A DNA stretch of 64,000 nucleotides, taken from Isoetes taiwanensis (taxonomy: Eukaryota > Streptophyta > Lycopodiopsida > Isoetales > Isoetaceae). The stretch spans positions 840,852 through 904,851 of the forward strand of contig JAJEKV010000015.1 in NCBI GenBank assembly GCA_021234155.1, written 5' to 3'. This document shows positions 24,901 to 37,293 of the stretch, in pieces. The translations under genes and the position numbers were made by a program. The notes below the pieces were generated by a model. That model did not search any database. It was not told where the DNA came from and saw only the letters and a program-made list of their open reading frames with translations. How positions within the stretch are numbered: the first letter of the stretch is position 1; each line of letters begins with the position of its first letter.

Positions 24901-25780
24901 GAAGCCTTCATCGTCGTGTGCGCAGCCCTAATTAGAACCCTAGATAATCTAAATGGCAGTTTCCACATCAACAGGTGGCAATTCCACATCAGCCAGTGGC
25001 AAGTCCAACATCCACCAATGGTAACGTCGCCGCAAATGGCGACCCTCCCCTATTTTTTTTCAGAGGAAAGCACTTTTTGTTAGCTCTGTAATTTGGGGTG
25101 TATTCTCGTTTTGGGGGGTGTCAATTTTTATTAGTTTGCAGAATATTGTGGAGAACATAGCGCCTCACACAAGACATGACAGATGAACATTATGAAATTC
25201 AAGAGACTAAAAAACTGGATAGAGCCCATGGAGTTGAACCCTGGAAATTCAAAAGTGATCTTCGCGAATAGATAAAGATTTTTCCAACAAGATCAAACTC
25301 ATCTAAATCGGAGTTGAGATTCTAAACTTATACTCATTTGAGTTGTTTTCTGTAACCTTTTAAAATGCTATAACTTTAAGATTCCATCTTCGCTTTAGAT
25401 GACTAAACTGCTATGGGTAGGTCTTACTTTCATTTATAAATTTCATGAAGGCATACAGTCGATCACAAAAACATTATTGCCATTTGAGTCAGATGGGGAC
25501 TTCCTCCTTACACCTAATACCTACCATGTTGATGTTGCATACTTGTTTAAAAAACCAATTGTCCCCATTGAATGTTAAGAAACTTCCTCACTCCGCCTCC
25601 ACCTCCTCCTCATATCAAATGTTGGTAAGGAACCGAAGCTTCCAATTTTTATCATCTCTTTGCCCATGTATGATTGGGGCAGTTATATGCGGAAGGTGCA
25701 AGGGTATCTCTAGGGTCTAAACTTAGTATTGTTGCTTTAAATGTGTGCCACGTGATGCATATACTACTTCCAAGAAAATT
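21964..25780. other. Likely 5' part of the preceding gene; no exons resolved
   Basis: Coding-like minus-strand patches occur at 22440-22275 (ENIWGTDWQGREAKRERITL) and 22872-22570 (ASIEHQLQLESQRPGGVGLL). Splice sites that connect them in phase to 21963 could not be fixed. A possible 5' exon before a GTAAAC donor lies near 24848-24750. The rest is AT-rich and featureless. The words aaccctag/ccctaatt near 24930 could belong to a minus-strand promoter. Confidence 0.4.
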
Positions 25781-25786
25781 TAGGTC

Positions 25787-26085
25787 TTGTCTACGACTCA
25801 CCTAGTGCCCATGTGGCTTACCAAAAAATTGATTTTCCTAGTATCATTGTCCACCAGGGATGCCTGGCCTCCCCAACATTGTTCGGCCTCGACATTGACC
25901 AATTGGAGGGGTGGCTTGCCGATTAAGGAGGTGACCCAGCTTGTGCACCATATCATCAGGCAGCTCATATATGCAGATGATGTAGAGCTCCTAGCCCACA
26001 CCTTGGAAGCCATGCAACAGCACCTACATGCCCCGGATACTTTCTGCCCGGCCATTGGAATGAGAGTCAATTTGGCCAAGACTAA
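25787..26085 (+). pseudogene. LINE-B reverse transcriptase fragment, upstream half
   Basis: Frameshifted remnant of a LINE reverse transcriptase. Around 25845-25915 one frame reads VHQGCLASPTLFGLDIDQLE (the QGCPLSPTLF block of RT). Another, from 25938, reads LIYADDVELLAHTLEAMQQH with the catalytic YADD, followed by GMRVNLAKTK. The frame is cut exactly at the lysine codon by the transposon at 26086 and resumes at 29892. The 5' part of the element is missing. Confidence 0.85.
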
Positions 26086-26280
26086 GGGGAGGTTCACACC
26101 ATAGGGTTTAAATTAAGTTAAACCTTAAATTAACTATTTGCTGCTTATCTTTAATTAAGAAAATTTTAAGATTTGGTTCATACCATTGGTTATGTTAGAT
26201 AGTAACATAACGGAATCCGTTAAACTTACCTTCACACATGATCTATTATGTTAAAGAGTTTAAAATGACAAATTTCGTTA

Positions 26281-26455
26281 AATATAGCTTCACATCTTAA
26301 TCCGTTATATTAAAAAAATTGATATAATGGATTCCATCAAATATACCTTTACATCTTAATCCGTTATATTAAGATTTTATAATATAATGGATTCTTTTAA
26401 ATATACCCTCACACCATAATCCATTATGTTAACCTTTTTAACATAACATTAAGAG
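26281..26455. repeat. ~60-bp tandem repeats in the subterminal region of the Harbinger-like element
   Basis: Three units starting aatata(g/c)c near 26281, 26340 and 26399 share cacatcttaatccgttatat and an aatggattc half. The third is more divergent. Such subterminal repeats are often transposase-binding regions, but that is inference here. Confidence 0.7.
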
Positions 26456-27164
26456 AATTGGAATACACCCTGTTGATGAACTATATGCTTATTTTGCTAT
26501 TGACTTTAAAACAACCATATGTTTTAAACAATTGTTTCAGCTGTGGACTTCAAAACTAAAGCTTATGGCATAGTGCAAAGTCTAGTTACTATCGAAGACA
26601 ATAGAGGCTAACTCCAGTAATCCTTATTTGATCGCAACTAAAGCCTTATTTGGTCAAGTCAAACTAATATAATAGTCATAAAAGTACTCTTGTATTAATC
26701 GTTGGTTGCAGTTAAGGCATTTGGATTTTTGGCACAAACTATACCCTTGGGTAATGTTCAAGACATGAGTGAAGGTGCTTTGTTAAGTTATGTGCACACA
26801 TAGTGTTGAAGGGCATAACTTTACACTAGACCTAATGCCTGCAGTGGCTTCTCAATCTGGCGATGCTTAACATATCTTTTTTGTCTATGCTATCCTACAT
26901 TGATTGGCTCTATTAAGTGAAGTTAAGAACTAAGAAAAAATTATCTCCTCTTCCCCCAAATGATATCATCTTGTCTTTATTTGAAAACTTGCAGAACAAG
27001 GCTAATGTGTTGTGACAAAATTAATGCTTAGCATACATATATATTTATCATTTCTACATAATTCAAGTCTAACTAACTATGCAATACTTAAGCATGTACC
27101 CATGCTCCCTCTATCGATGTTGCTAAAGTGGCGCATGATGATCAAAGTGATTGAGTGCGTGGGT

Positions 27165-27465
27165 GATTGCATTTCACATGGCAAAGTCTTGGCTACTATG
27201 GAGTGTATGGAAGCGAAGGCGAAGAAAGGTCTTTTATGATAAGCATATTTCTTCTCATGTGGTACTTCAAGAAATTCGTAAGAAGTTGTATAATTGCTTT
27301 CAGATCTCCAATTGGCCTGATCGTATTAAATTTCCAATATGGAGTGATCATCTAAAAGTGATTGATGCTTCAGGGATATTTCTTACTTCTTGAAGTACTT
27401 TGTAATCTTTTGAGTGTATAATATGAAGTAAAACACGTTCTTCAAAAAAAAAAAAAAAAAAAAAA
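27165..27465 (+). pseudogene. 5'-truncated L1 LINE tail with poly-A (family shared with 42838-43497)
   Basis: From gattgcatttcacatggcaa onward it matches the minus-strand L1 tail at 42.8-43.5 kb, including the SWLLWSVWKRRRRKVFYDK segment at the ORF2 end. It also shares the 3' UTR word gagtgtataatatgaagtaa followed by aacacgttcttc and a 22-base poly-A (27444-27465). A target duplication was not found. It lies inside the Harbinger-like element. Confidence 0.85.
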
Positions 27466-27947
27466 CCTATAATTACATCTGCTAGAAAATTTGAAATGCA
27501 TATCTGCTGTCATAACTATTCTCAGTACAGGTTACCCTAGACGTTCAAGAAACTATGGTACATTGAACTATCATCTTAAATGAGAAGTAGGTACCATTTG
27601 GAGTACCGCATTTCCCACACTTGCAATGACAAAATTAGCTCAAATTTGCTACCTGTTCGAATTTGCATCTACCATCTTAAACATGCATCAAAAATGGCTA
27701 AATGCGTAAGATGGTTTGACTTTGGCATCACACTTCCTAGCTGCATGTACTGAAAAATCAAAAGAGATACCTTTACACTAGTTAGAAGGACGAATGCAAT
27801 CATTGTTGTTTATGAAGTTACGTTGCGAGCCAGCCATCCCATTAAATACTTCTAGTCCCTCCTTTAAGTAACAACTTTCTCCATACATATGAATAAGGGA
27901 AGTGTCAATAGCTTTGTCATCCTCTTTAGTCTGGGCATATATTGCAA

Positions 27948-28190
27948 TCATGGCATTCTATCAAGAGCAATCTTTGCATCTGGGACACTACTGCATTTGC
28001 TATACATGCTACTAATAATTGTCTCACAATAATGTTCAGCACAATTCCACAAGGCAAACTGCAGGCATGTATCCATCAGCATTCCAAAAGATTTGCAAGT
28101 CAAGCATAAGCATGAAGCAAGCATACAAATGATACGTTGTCGAGTTTCACCACACCTTCTAGTTGCATTGCCATGAACACCTGCATTCAT
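27948..28190 (-). pseudogene. Possible PPR-like protein debris
   Basis: A minus-strand frame contains SSMYSKCSSVPDAKIALDRMP, close to the YsKCG...A..vFd.MP hinge of plant PPR proteins. The rest is degenerate. Flanks to about 29100 show nothing definable. Confidence 0.3.
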
Positions 28191-29199
28191 CCATTTTAAC
28201 CAGATTATTTATACAAGTTGGCACCATAATATTCCAAGAGATAACATTTCCTTTTGTTATGTGCTTCAGACTGCAGCTTCTTTGCCAGCTCGGCCATCTC
28301 TTTCATTCCATGCCCCTTTATCCAAGGATTGTTGTTTTGCTCTAGAAGAGGTGCTAGTGCTTTATTATCGTGCTGCTGGAAGCATAAGGCAGAATGATGT
28401 GACTGGCCATCTTGAGCTTCCTTGTACTGTAGAAGGAGCAATTATGATGGAAGCTTCAACAGATATACAAATCAACGAGTTGTATAATTTAACTGTAGCA
28501 AATCCTCAGTTTGAGACACTTGTCTAACAGCTTCCTCTTGGAACAGACTGCATAACAATTAAAATGGTAGGAAATAAGACCAGCGTCCAGTTATAATGTT
28601 ACCAAACCACATTACTTAAATTGGATGCCATATTGGATAATACATCGTCGGCCATGATCTAGCCAAATGACTCACCTCAATTTTAGTAGCATGCTTAGAA
28701 TTTTTCCATTTACAAAGCAACTGGCATGTATAAAAGCTAAGGATTACAATAGTTACTTTGATTAAATAGCCAAAAGATGTTACTAGTGCAGACTGTCTAT
28801 GGGCCACTCTGGCAAAGAGGCTAGATTTTTGGCAGCTTGACATTTTATATACTTGGATGTCGTCCTAGTTCCATGTCTGGCTTATGACCTTTCTTTTTCC
28901 TCTTGTTTGGCTTCACATGCTTTGAGCCCCTTTCTTTATAATGCCTCTCAGATTATTGGCTAGGTGCGATTGCTATGCTGAAACAAATACCAGATCATAA
29001 AATTTTATCAAAGTCTTTTATGCTATTTTGTAATATGCTTTAACTACCACATCAACTGAAACTGCTGGATCTTGACTCATGGACCCAAAAAAGAAAAATG
29101 AAAATCATGAGAGGAGGTAACCATTAAATTTGATAAAAAATCTAACCTGTTCATGTTGCAGTCGATTCGGCTTGCACGATTTTTTCGTGGCGGGCAGGT

Positions 29200-29640
29200 A
29201 CTGGCACCGTATGCTGAGAAACCAGAGCCCTTCTTGGATCATCTCCCCTCGAGTTCTCCCCTCTCTCATCGAGTTCTCCTCCATCGATCTCTCTCGTGGA
29301 GCTCTCCCACCAGTGGAGCAACGATGCTTAATCAAACTTTATCAGACTCTTTAGCATGAAGTGAGAGTCCACCCATATAAGACCGATAAGGTGGTTATCG
29401 GTCTTCGCCTCGGCCGATAACAAAAAATGTGTGGCCTCGGTTGTACGTCCTCAGCCAGATATTTAACATGTAAGGCCTCGGCCCGGCCTTCGGCCCTAGC
29501 GGCACTGGCATCGCATGCTGAGAAACTAGCGCCCTTCTTGGATCATCTCCCCTCGAGTTCTCCCCCGTCTCATCAAGTTCTCCTCCATGGGGCTCTCTCG
29601 TGGAGCTCTCCCGCCGATGGAGCCAGGATGCTTAATTAAA
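29200..29640. repeat. 136-bp direct repeats flanking a hairpin
   Basis: About 136 bases from ctggcaccgtatgctgagaa (29201) recur from 29505. They share cccttcttggatcatctccc and gctctctcgtggagctctcc-like blocks and end at gatgcttaat. Between them 29375-29420 can fold (gaccgataa-ggtgg-ttatcggtc) and a GC-rich ggcctcggc run follows. Possibly a small direct-repeat element, class unknown. Confidence 0.65.
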
Positions 29641-29891
29641 CCTAACGGTGCTGGATGGCATGGGATAAATACTAATGTTAAAATAATTTGTTGTTAACGA
29701 TTCAGTTAACTGTTAACTGTTAACGTAACCAAAACATGTAAGAACAGGGGTTAAAACGAATTTTAACGTAACTGTAACCATTAAAATTTAACCCCCTGAA
29801 TTTTAATGGAAACCTTAATAGATTCATATGTGAACGTTAGTAATAAAAATTTTAATTTAATTAAATTTAACCCCATGGTATGAACCCCCCA

Positions 29892-30600
29892 TAAGGTCTT
29901 GCTTATCTCGTCTTCGCGTCAACTAAGTTTCCCTCCTTCACTTATCAAGGTGCAAAATGTGGAGGTAGCACACACCTCCAAGTACCTGGGCATAGAGTTC
30001 CCCACTACCATATACTGGAACACTAAAATTCGGTATGAGTGTCAGCGGGTTGGAAGGCACTCTATGCGATGTGTATGGGGCTGGGTCATATTCCCGGGCC
30101 ACAATGAAATGGAGCAGGTACAGAAAGCCTTTCTGGCATGGCACTCGGGGTGAAAGCCGCAGTCCCGTATCAGATCCGTTTGCCTCTTTAGCGGGGTTTC
30201 TTGCCTCTTCAATGGGTCGCACTTGACCGTCACATCATCTACTTCTAGAAGGTGGTTAGTATGGGCAATAAACGTCTCCCTAACTTGGCTTATATTGTGG
30301 CCATGGACCTGTAGTGTCTCAAAGCGTGCTGGAAGAAGAGGCGAGCACAATAGTTCTCTAGATGGAATGTACAAGAGCATCGGTGCATACAAGTTGAAAC
30401 AGAAGAGGACCACCATCACCTACGACAGTACCTCGATGTTCGCTTCCTCATCAAGCCTTGGGATGTCATTGCCCTTGAACATATGAAGACAATGCACTAC
30501 AAGCTCCGGATCAATCTCAGGTTTATACGGGGTCCACAACACTACCTCCATACACATTTGCCATTGAAAAAGCACAGATTGATAACTTCAATTCACACAA
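29892..30600 (+). pseudogene. LINE-B fragment, downstream half (RT thumb to C-terminal domain)
   Basis: It resumes the LINE frame after the Harbinger-like insert: ISSSRQLSFPPSLIKVQNVE, VAHTSKYLGIEFPTT, then EMEQVQKAFLAWHSG after a gap that lost part of the LYGVEVWGP segment still present at 32640. From 30223 to about 30560 other frames continue toward the C-terminal domain (HLYTHLPL-type words), with frameshifts and stops. It is abutted by a gag fragment on the opposite strand. Confidence 0.8.
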
Positions 30601-30619
30601 CTGCATATCGCTAGTGGAT

Positions 30620-31344
30620 TGAGATGGGCAGATGGGCTTGGGAGGCGTGTGAGGATAGACTGTGTTTGTGTTGCCCCATTGTAAAACCATGTTTTCAAGC
30701 CCTGTTATATACTTACATAGCAGTTCTTTCTCATTCAATCCACCCATTTGAGTAGACAGGTACTAGAACTTGGATGTACACTGGTAAACTAATTCCTTGT
30801 CGCCTCACTTGAAGAGGTTCCATTCTTGTTTGACGTCGTTATGATAATTGGCATCCAGGTTATAACCTTCGAAAGCTTTTCTAAAGCTTTCCCATGTCAA
30901 AACATTTGGATCCATTTTTTTCTTTCTTGCCATCAAGTTCTAGCCATATCTGTCAAATATTTATCCATAGCCTATAGCTTTTACTAGATCGAAATAGCTT
31001 TCCCATGTGGAAATAAATTCGAAAACTATAGGTGGGTTTCTCTTTTCACCAGAGAAAGTGGGTAAACATGTAACTTTTTTCAACCATTTACATAAAGATG
31101 CAGTTGGAGATTGCGATACATTGACCGGTGCTGCAGGCTGCTGCTGATTCTGTGCTGCATTATTGTGCATAGGAGGCTCAGGCAGAAATTTATAGGCTAG
31201 GCATAGGTATTCTAATTGCCTTTGATGTTCTACTTGATTGGAAGAGGCATGAATATCTATTTGGTCTGCTATATAGTTGGCATTGCTAATATCTTGGTTA
31301 TACTGCTGATTTGGTACGCCGAAGCGATTGATAGTCATATCCAA
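30620..31344 (-). pseudogene. Ty3/gypsy-like gag fragment
   Basis: Read right to left. 31344-30961 encodes a Q/N-rich N-terminal part, then LKKVTCLPTFSGEKRNPPIV and TWESYFDLVKAIGYG. After stops the frame continues WESFRKAFEGYNLDANYHND and KELVYQCTSKF, then GGLNEKELLCKYITGLE (30747-30523). These are the W...F...F and L..YI.GL landmarks of the retrotransposon gag (capsid) domain. No LTRs, protease or pol were found beside it, so it is an isolated relic. Confidence 0.75.
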
Positions 31345-32540
31345 AGGATTGGTTTGAGGTTCAAGAGGCTCTAGTACGAAATTGATACGTTTATAGAATT
31401 TTATGACAGTAGAACAATCTCTGAATATGAATAAATAAACAAAAGATTACTCAAAGAACAAAATTCAGCCTAAGCTCACCATCCAACCGGGCTTTCCTGA
31501 GCAAGAGAAATCCAAAGAAAGACTGAGTTTTTGGAAAGAATTGGCTTAAAGGAATTATCAAATGAACACTAGAATGCCCGTTCTAGCAAGAACACAAATT
31601 CAAAGGGAAGATATAATTAAAAGGATGGCTTGAATAGGATTTGGGAAAAATCACCTTAAGAACTGATAGATTCCACTTCCACTATCCATTCCACTATAGC
31701 AAGTCAAAATGTAGCTGGCTAGGTCGCAGTTGCCACAATCTGTCTATGTCGCTCCCTTAAATAACCTGATACAGCCTTTTCTAAGAGGCTCGATGCCCTA
31801 TATAGGATAAAAGCCTTTGGCCTTTTATTAAGCATTAACTTTTAACTTTTGATATCTATACTAACTTCTAACCATGGATTTATATTTATTTAATCTAAAA
31901 GCTTGATTATAAGGCTTGACATAAATGGGTTCAACTTCCATTCTCTTTCCCTTGCTCATCATAGCCACTCCCCCAAGCACCACCATATCACTTGGTATGG
32001 CATTATAGAGGACATAGTAAATTCAAACTAGGTTAAACGACCCATCCACTCCATTTGAATAAAAGGGTATCGATCCACCCACCAATTTGCAAACCTAATT
32101 AATATTGGTTGGGATAGTCAAGTGCGGGTTAGCACTAAACAAATCCGCAATTATGAAAGAAGGGAAGATCGCAACGAAACCACTGATGCGTGACGCATCG
32201 GGGGCTAAGCGTCGGGGGAGGAGAGGGGGGCATGATCCGTGCAAGGCCTTGTGCAATTGTAGGGCCTAAACCCTCGTGTAGGTATTGGTTATTCGCAATA
32301 GGTGGCACTTTTTGCCACGAGGACACTCAGCGTTGGCCAAAAAATTTGACCATTGGTATCTCGAATGGAATCTGCCGCATAAGTCGATTTCGTGGACAAA
32401 TCATCCGCGAATTATCCGGGTGCATCATCATCAAATTATCCAGGTGCCCTTTAAGTGCGCGAAAGGGGGCGATCATACCCTACTTGCAATTAATCTATAG
32501 AAATAAGTTGCCAAAGATCATTCTTCCGATTTTCTGACGG
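31345..32540. other. No supported gene
   Basis: AT-rich to 32100, then a short GC-richer part (32180-32260) with cgtgacgcatcggggg-type words. It may include untranslated or LTR sequence of the gag relic, but no LTR ends could be paired. Confidence 0.45.
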
Positions 32541-32544
32541 CAGG

Positions 32545-33650
32545 CTGGAAGGCACTAGATGCAATGCAGAACAATAGTCACAGAGCAGAGCTATATGATT
32601 GGGTCCATCAGTCGCACCTGTTCAAGGTCTTAGTGGAGCCTATCCATTTATACGGGGTTGAAGTATGGGGCCCAGTAGTGTCCCTCGCTACCTGGAATGA
32701 CTTGGAGCAAGTGCAGAAAGCCTTCTTGGAACGAGCACTGGTGTGAAGTCCACAGTCCCATATCAAATTCTGTTGCAGGAGACGGGCTTCTTGCCTCTTC
32801 AGAGGGCGGCCTTGATCGCCACATTGTCTATTTTCAGAAGGTGGTCAATATGGACGATGCTCGTCTCTCTAACCTAGTCTATATCATGGCAATGGGGCCA
32901 CAACGCCTCAAGGCATGCTGGAGGGAAAAGAAAGCTCAATGGTTGGAATATGCAGGAGCACAGGTGTATACATATGCAAACAGAGGCATATCGCCATTGC
33001 TTGATGCAATATCTTGACGCTTGCTTCCTCAGTAAGCTCTGGGATGCCGGTGCCCTTGAACAGGTCAAGACACCTCACTACCAGTGCCACATAAATCCCA
33101 CATTGGAATGGGGCCTGCAATGTTACCTTTGTACCCATTTGCCTATGAAAAGGTGCAGACTCATTGCCTCCATTCGCACAGGGGCACACCATCTTCGAAT
33201 TGAGATGGGCAGATGCATTGGTGAGCCACGCCAGAACAGGCTTTGTCAATGCTGCCAAATGGGAGTCATTGAGGATGAATCTCATACCCTTCAAAGCTGG
33301 CCAGCATATGATCAAATCCGGATGCGTTATACTGAGTTGGTCAACCTAGCCAACTGCTACATGTGACATTGAGCACGGCTTCCGTACGGACGTTGGGATC
33401 ATACCTTCAGGAGGTCATGGATATGCGGGATCAGCTATGTCCTTGGGCACACACTTGACATATATACATACATATATTTTATGATGATGTAAACCTGTAC
33501 AGTTTGACAGTATTCTTATTACTGCCACGGTTTTTTCTTCGAAAACCCTTCAGACATAGTTTTTTAACCCGGAGAGTAATAAGTTTGATGCGCTCCTCAT
33601 TGGGTCCATAAGCCGATTGGTCTCCGTGGACGATAACAATCTTTCTTTCG
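32545..33650 (+). pseudogene. LINE-B C-terminal fragment with 3' UTR, copy 2
   Basis: Begins at GWKALDAMQNN and runs through IHLYGVEVWGP and WNDLEQVQKAFLERAL. Frameshifted parts follow, then an open 32950-33366 frame with NRLCQCCQMGVIEDESHTLQ, a C-terminal zinc-finger-like end (one Cys lost). The 3' UTR from about 33480 shares ttcgaaaaccctt and gggtttttt-type words with the copy at 37294-37975. It ends roughly 85 bases before the MED30 start codon. Confidence 0.85.
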
Positions 33651-33714
33651 TTTGCAATGTTAAATGTATTCCATGTTAGCTGAAGACCAGCCATTTTAAA
33701 ACCTTGGATTTAAG

Positions 33715-33726
33715 TTTTAGGGTTTA
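33715..33726 (+). promoter_or_regulatory. Telo-box-like motif just upstream of the MED30 ATG
   Basis: ttttagggttta lies eight bases before the start codon at 33734. TTAGGGTTT (telo-box, AAACCCTAA) elements near the start of transcription are common in plant housekeeping and ribosome-related genes. Function here is inferred from position only. Confidence 0.45.
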
Positions 33727-33733
33727 GAGATAC

Positions 33734-35107
33734 ATGGAGGAATCGTATTCTGCAAACAAGAGCTTGGAACAGCTTGCAATAGCAGGGCAGCAGAAGGTAG
33801 ATGCCTCCGTCCAAGCTGCCCACGAGATCCTTGCTTCACTAGACGAAGTTTTAAGTAATCCGGACCTTTGGGTGGTACCTTCCCCTTCCTCTGCCTCCGA
33901 GCCAGCCACCCAACAACAGGAGGCAGGTTGGGCTGCTGTAGACGATGCTCGTCTTCGATATAGACAATCCACTTCGGCTTTAAGAAATATAATTGCTGCC
34001 ATTTTCAGCTATTCACAGGTTTTTCTTTGTCCTATCGCCTTTGTGCTATAGTAATATGTTTTTAAAGGATAACATTTGCAGATTGAACATGAAGATGATG
34101 GCTGCTTGATGAAGGAGAAACAGGACCCTGAGGAATTAGACAAGTTAGAGAAGCAGGTGGCCGATCTGAGACAGGTAAATTTGTATGATATGGTTTAAGC
34201 TTTCATCTCTGAAATGCCTCAATAGACATTGTCCAGAGTGATAGGAAACAATGCACTCAGTGTTTGTTTCCTTCTTTCAAAAACATGCTAATTTTGAACA
34301 CGTAGATACCATGATTTAGCATGTCGTACTAGTTCAACGGTTATGAAATGACCTAACAACTGCCAATATATTTATTTTTATAGTTTGCTAGTTACTGAAT
34401 TTGTCGAAGGACTGTTGTGCAACCTCGCCTGAGGATATGTCAGGATGAACTGGCCCGTAGTAGGAAGGGCAGAATTTTGCATCATCTGTCGCAGCCATTG
34501 CCTTTTCAGTTTCTCCTTAGAACGGAAAAATGGTTATAATATATACAGCAGTTGACATGTGAATAGTAATTGCCTAGACATTGTTAAGAGTGATAGGGAA
34601 CAGTGCACTCGTGGTTGTTTCTCTCTTTCATTAACATGCTAATTTTGAACTCATGTAGCATGTCTTACGACATAAGTTGGCATATGTCAGGATGAACATG
34701 GCCACAACTGTTTTCATTGAGGAAGGGCAGAAATTTGGTTATCTAAATTCTCAGTATCTGTTGCAGGCATTGAGGAAAGTGGTTAATTATCTATGGCCGT
34801 TGAGCTGTGAATAGTAATTGTAAAATGTTAGTAATTCCAACTATGCCATGGAAGGATTGGAAAGTTAGAAGGTAGAATTTGTAGAAGATGCATGGTATCC
34901 ATTGTCTTTTCCTGTACTCTTATATGGCTACATTTGTCAACTGCCATTGTAACTCTGATATTTCCGTGTGTCCAGCAGGAGGTACATCAGAAAAACAATA
35001 TATTAAAACAGCTTATGTCCCAAACACGGGAACTTATCATTGATATATCAATGTGGCAAAGCCCAAACACATATCTTTTCAATGACAAGCAGGTATGTTG
35101 GGATTAA
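33734..35107 (+). CDS. MED30: Mediator complex subunit 30 (plant MED30-type)
   Basis: Three exons with GT-AG borders and phase 0 throughout: 33734-34018, 34082-34174, 34979-35107 (TAA). The protein is about 168 residues, near the usual size of plant MED30. It starts with LEQLAIAGQQKVDASVQAAH and ILASLDEVLSNPDLW, matching the LAxxGQKxLExT...ILxSMNDEL(C/S)NPxLW block of the family. DDARLRYRQSTSALRNIIAA follows at about residues 72-91, then a coiled-coil LDKLEKQVADLRQ EVHQKNN in exons 2-3. It ends with RELIIDISMWQSP, the conserved MED30 C-terminus. MED30 joins the head/middle region of Mediator, which links transcription factors to RNA polymerase II. The last exon could splice on at 35093, but the read-through TAA gives a family-sized product. 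The reading frame is intact. Confidence 0.9.
34225..34790. repeat. Duplication inside MED30 intron 2
   Basis: Two similar blocks (about 34230-34490 and 34575-34745) share agagtgatagg-aaca-tgcactc, aacatgctaattttgaac and atatgtcaggatgaac...gaagggcagaa in the same order. This is a diverged tandem duplication that lengthens the intron. Confidence 0.7.
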
Positions 35108-35451
35108 GTCTCCAATTTAAATTGCTTGCTAATCATTCTATATTGTAATTTGCGGAATATCATGTAAGTTTTTTCAACTGTCAGGGCCTTTGGTGAGATT
35201 GCAACTCCATGAATCCTACATACTTCGTCAAGGAATTTTTCATGTACCTTTAGGAGATTTGTCTCATGATTTCTGTGACTCTTGAGGTATCTCTTGTAGT
35301 GGACATCCAAAGATTCTTTCAAAATTATATTTTACATTTTTTGGCCGCCCTTATCATTTACGGAATGAAATTGCATATGCAAACAAAGTTGCCTAAGGAC
35401 ATGGATTCCTGCAGAAAGGATTTATTACCAAAAGACAGGTACTAGACTAGT

Positions 35452-35538
35452 CAGCCCCCCATCTGCCGTGGCATATATCGGGGCCCTTGATTTCCAGATT
35501 GTATGGTCTGGATTTGTGCCGCATCAGATGGGGGGCTG
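35452..35538. mobile_element. 87-bp palindromic MITE-like element
   Basis: cagccccccatctg at 35452-35465 is the exact complement of 35525-35538. The interior holds a second inverted repeat (tccaga...tctgga). The tiny size and perfect ends suggest a minimal foldback element. A target duplication is not evident. Confidence 0.6.
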
Positions 35539-37293
35539 TAAAATGAAGGTGTCCCGATGCTAGCAGGGTACAAGTTGGTGAATATGATAAATGGTTGACA
35601 AGGATAAAAGATTTTCCAGTGTACACATATCCTGAATCTGTAATGCACATAACTTGAGATCTTTAGTTGACAGGGTTTATATATGTAGTCTGTTGCTAAT
35701 GGGAATATGTTCAAATGGCCGTCTATGTGATTCTAAGCACACTCAAGGATTTTGAATTCTTTTATGTATAATCAATGGCTTGGAACCATAAGGTAGATTC
35801 GGATCGCCTGCATGTTTCTGGTTTTAAGTTCGCCGTACCAAGTTACATCAAGCAAAATGCTAGCGCCAGTTGCAATGCAAGTCCCATGTGATTCATATGA
35901 ATGTCTGTTGTGGAGAAGATGATACATCTATGTAGACGTAGTCAACATCATTTGCCTTTGCAATAAATGCCATGGCTGGACTTGGCCTTGTTTGACGGCG
36001 TAATAGGGCGAATACTGGATTCATGCAATATATTGTACGAGACAATTAAGAATAAGCAATTTGCAACCCCCAAATGCCCCAAATAAGTATTTGCTGTCTT
36101 TAAATGCCAATGAGATAGTAAATCCAAGTAATCAAATTGTTGGGAGTTGCATGTCGCAAATGGACATCCCAAAGGTCAAGATTTTTCTTTGGGCCATGGC
36201 ATTGCCACTATAAGAGTTAAGTGTATGCTCTTCTTACGTAAACATTAACCACAAAAATTCAAGTTTGTTATTCATTCACTTCCAAATTTTAAAATAAGGT
36301 ACTTGAATTAGAAGCATCAGATACTTTGTTGTTCTTGATAGGTTGTGAGGAGTTCCTAACATTCTAGGGCCATCTCAAAATGAGGTTAGGACACAATAGA
36401 TGCTTACTATACTGCAGTGTTCGTGGGCAAACTACATTTCCCATGGAGGTAAGGTTTACATGGAGATGATTTGGTTGTTTTACAACCATTCGTAGGCAAA
36501 TTGCATTCCCCATAGAGGTAAGGTATGAGGAGATGATTTGTTTATGTTATGTCTTACAGCCATTGTACGCTCAATAAATCACTAAAAACCATTTGCGGGA
36601 CATGTTCCGTATGGCAATGCTCATTTGGTTTACCAATATAAGTATGAAGCAAAATGCAGTAGCATTTGCTTCTGTTCTTGTTGTTTATGGTCATGCAGGA
36701 CTTAGTGAATATATCTGTGCAGACTTGGTGAAAAAATGATGGCATTTTTGGCTATGTAATTGAGGTGACTTATATGATATTTGACATTTGATTACAACTT
36801 CCACAATGCAGTGGAAGATTGCCATGTATGGTTTTCGAGAGGCAATAAACTGCATGTAGTTGGGAACAAAGATAATCTTAGAGAGGAAATATAATATGTT
36901 AAGAGCGTTGAAGTGATGGGGCAGGATACATGTTAAACTTGAACGTTCTTTTATCGAGAATTGCTCATTGAACCCAATTGCAGATCGAAATGTAACAACT
37001 CAAACTCAAGAACATAACATCTTAGTTTCAAACTTTTTGTAAATGCTAACGGGTAAACTCCAAAGCAGAAAGATATGCATATTGTTGATGCAGGTCACTC
37101 AATAAAAGGTATGGCATATTTGTATACGCTAATGGAAGTTATAATGGAAAGCATGATGTGATCCTTTTACAGGTTATTGTAAACACATGAATTTTCTATC
37201 ATTTTAATCCAAATAAACGAATACATATAGAAGGTAAGATTTAAAGACTTCACGAATTTCAGATACAAGTGAGCATGGCTGGTCTACTCTATT
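35539..37293. other. No gene; one ~72-bp tandem duplication at 36415-36560
   Basis: A unit containing gggcaaactacatttcccat, ggaggtaagg and ggagatgattt is repeated with changes from about 36487 (gtaggcaaattgcattcccc...). Otherwise AT-rich with no supported gene. Confidence 0.55.

Larger units (their letters stand above)
26086..29891. mobile_element. 3.8-kb PIF/Harbinger-like non-autonomous element inserted in a LINE
   Basis: The left end ggggaggttcacaccatagg and the right end (complement ggggggttcataccatgggg) form an imperfect TIR of about 35 bp. It continues in both directions into TTAAAT-rich subterminal sequence. A TAA sits on each side (26083-26085, 29892-29894). Removing the insert and one TAA restores the host LINE frame as K-T-K-V, so this is a real insertion with a 3-bp TAA duplication, typical of PIF/Harbinger. 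No transposase is encoded. The interior holds tandem repeats, a truncated L1 and PPR-like debris, so it looks like a cargo-bearing derivative. Confidence 0.8.

Noticed and set aside
26281-26455. CRISPR-like array
   Set aside because: The units are whole tandem repeats with no unique spacers, in a eukaryotic transposon.
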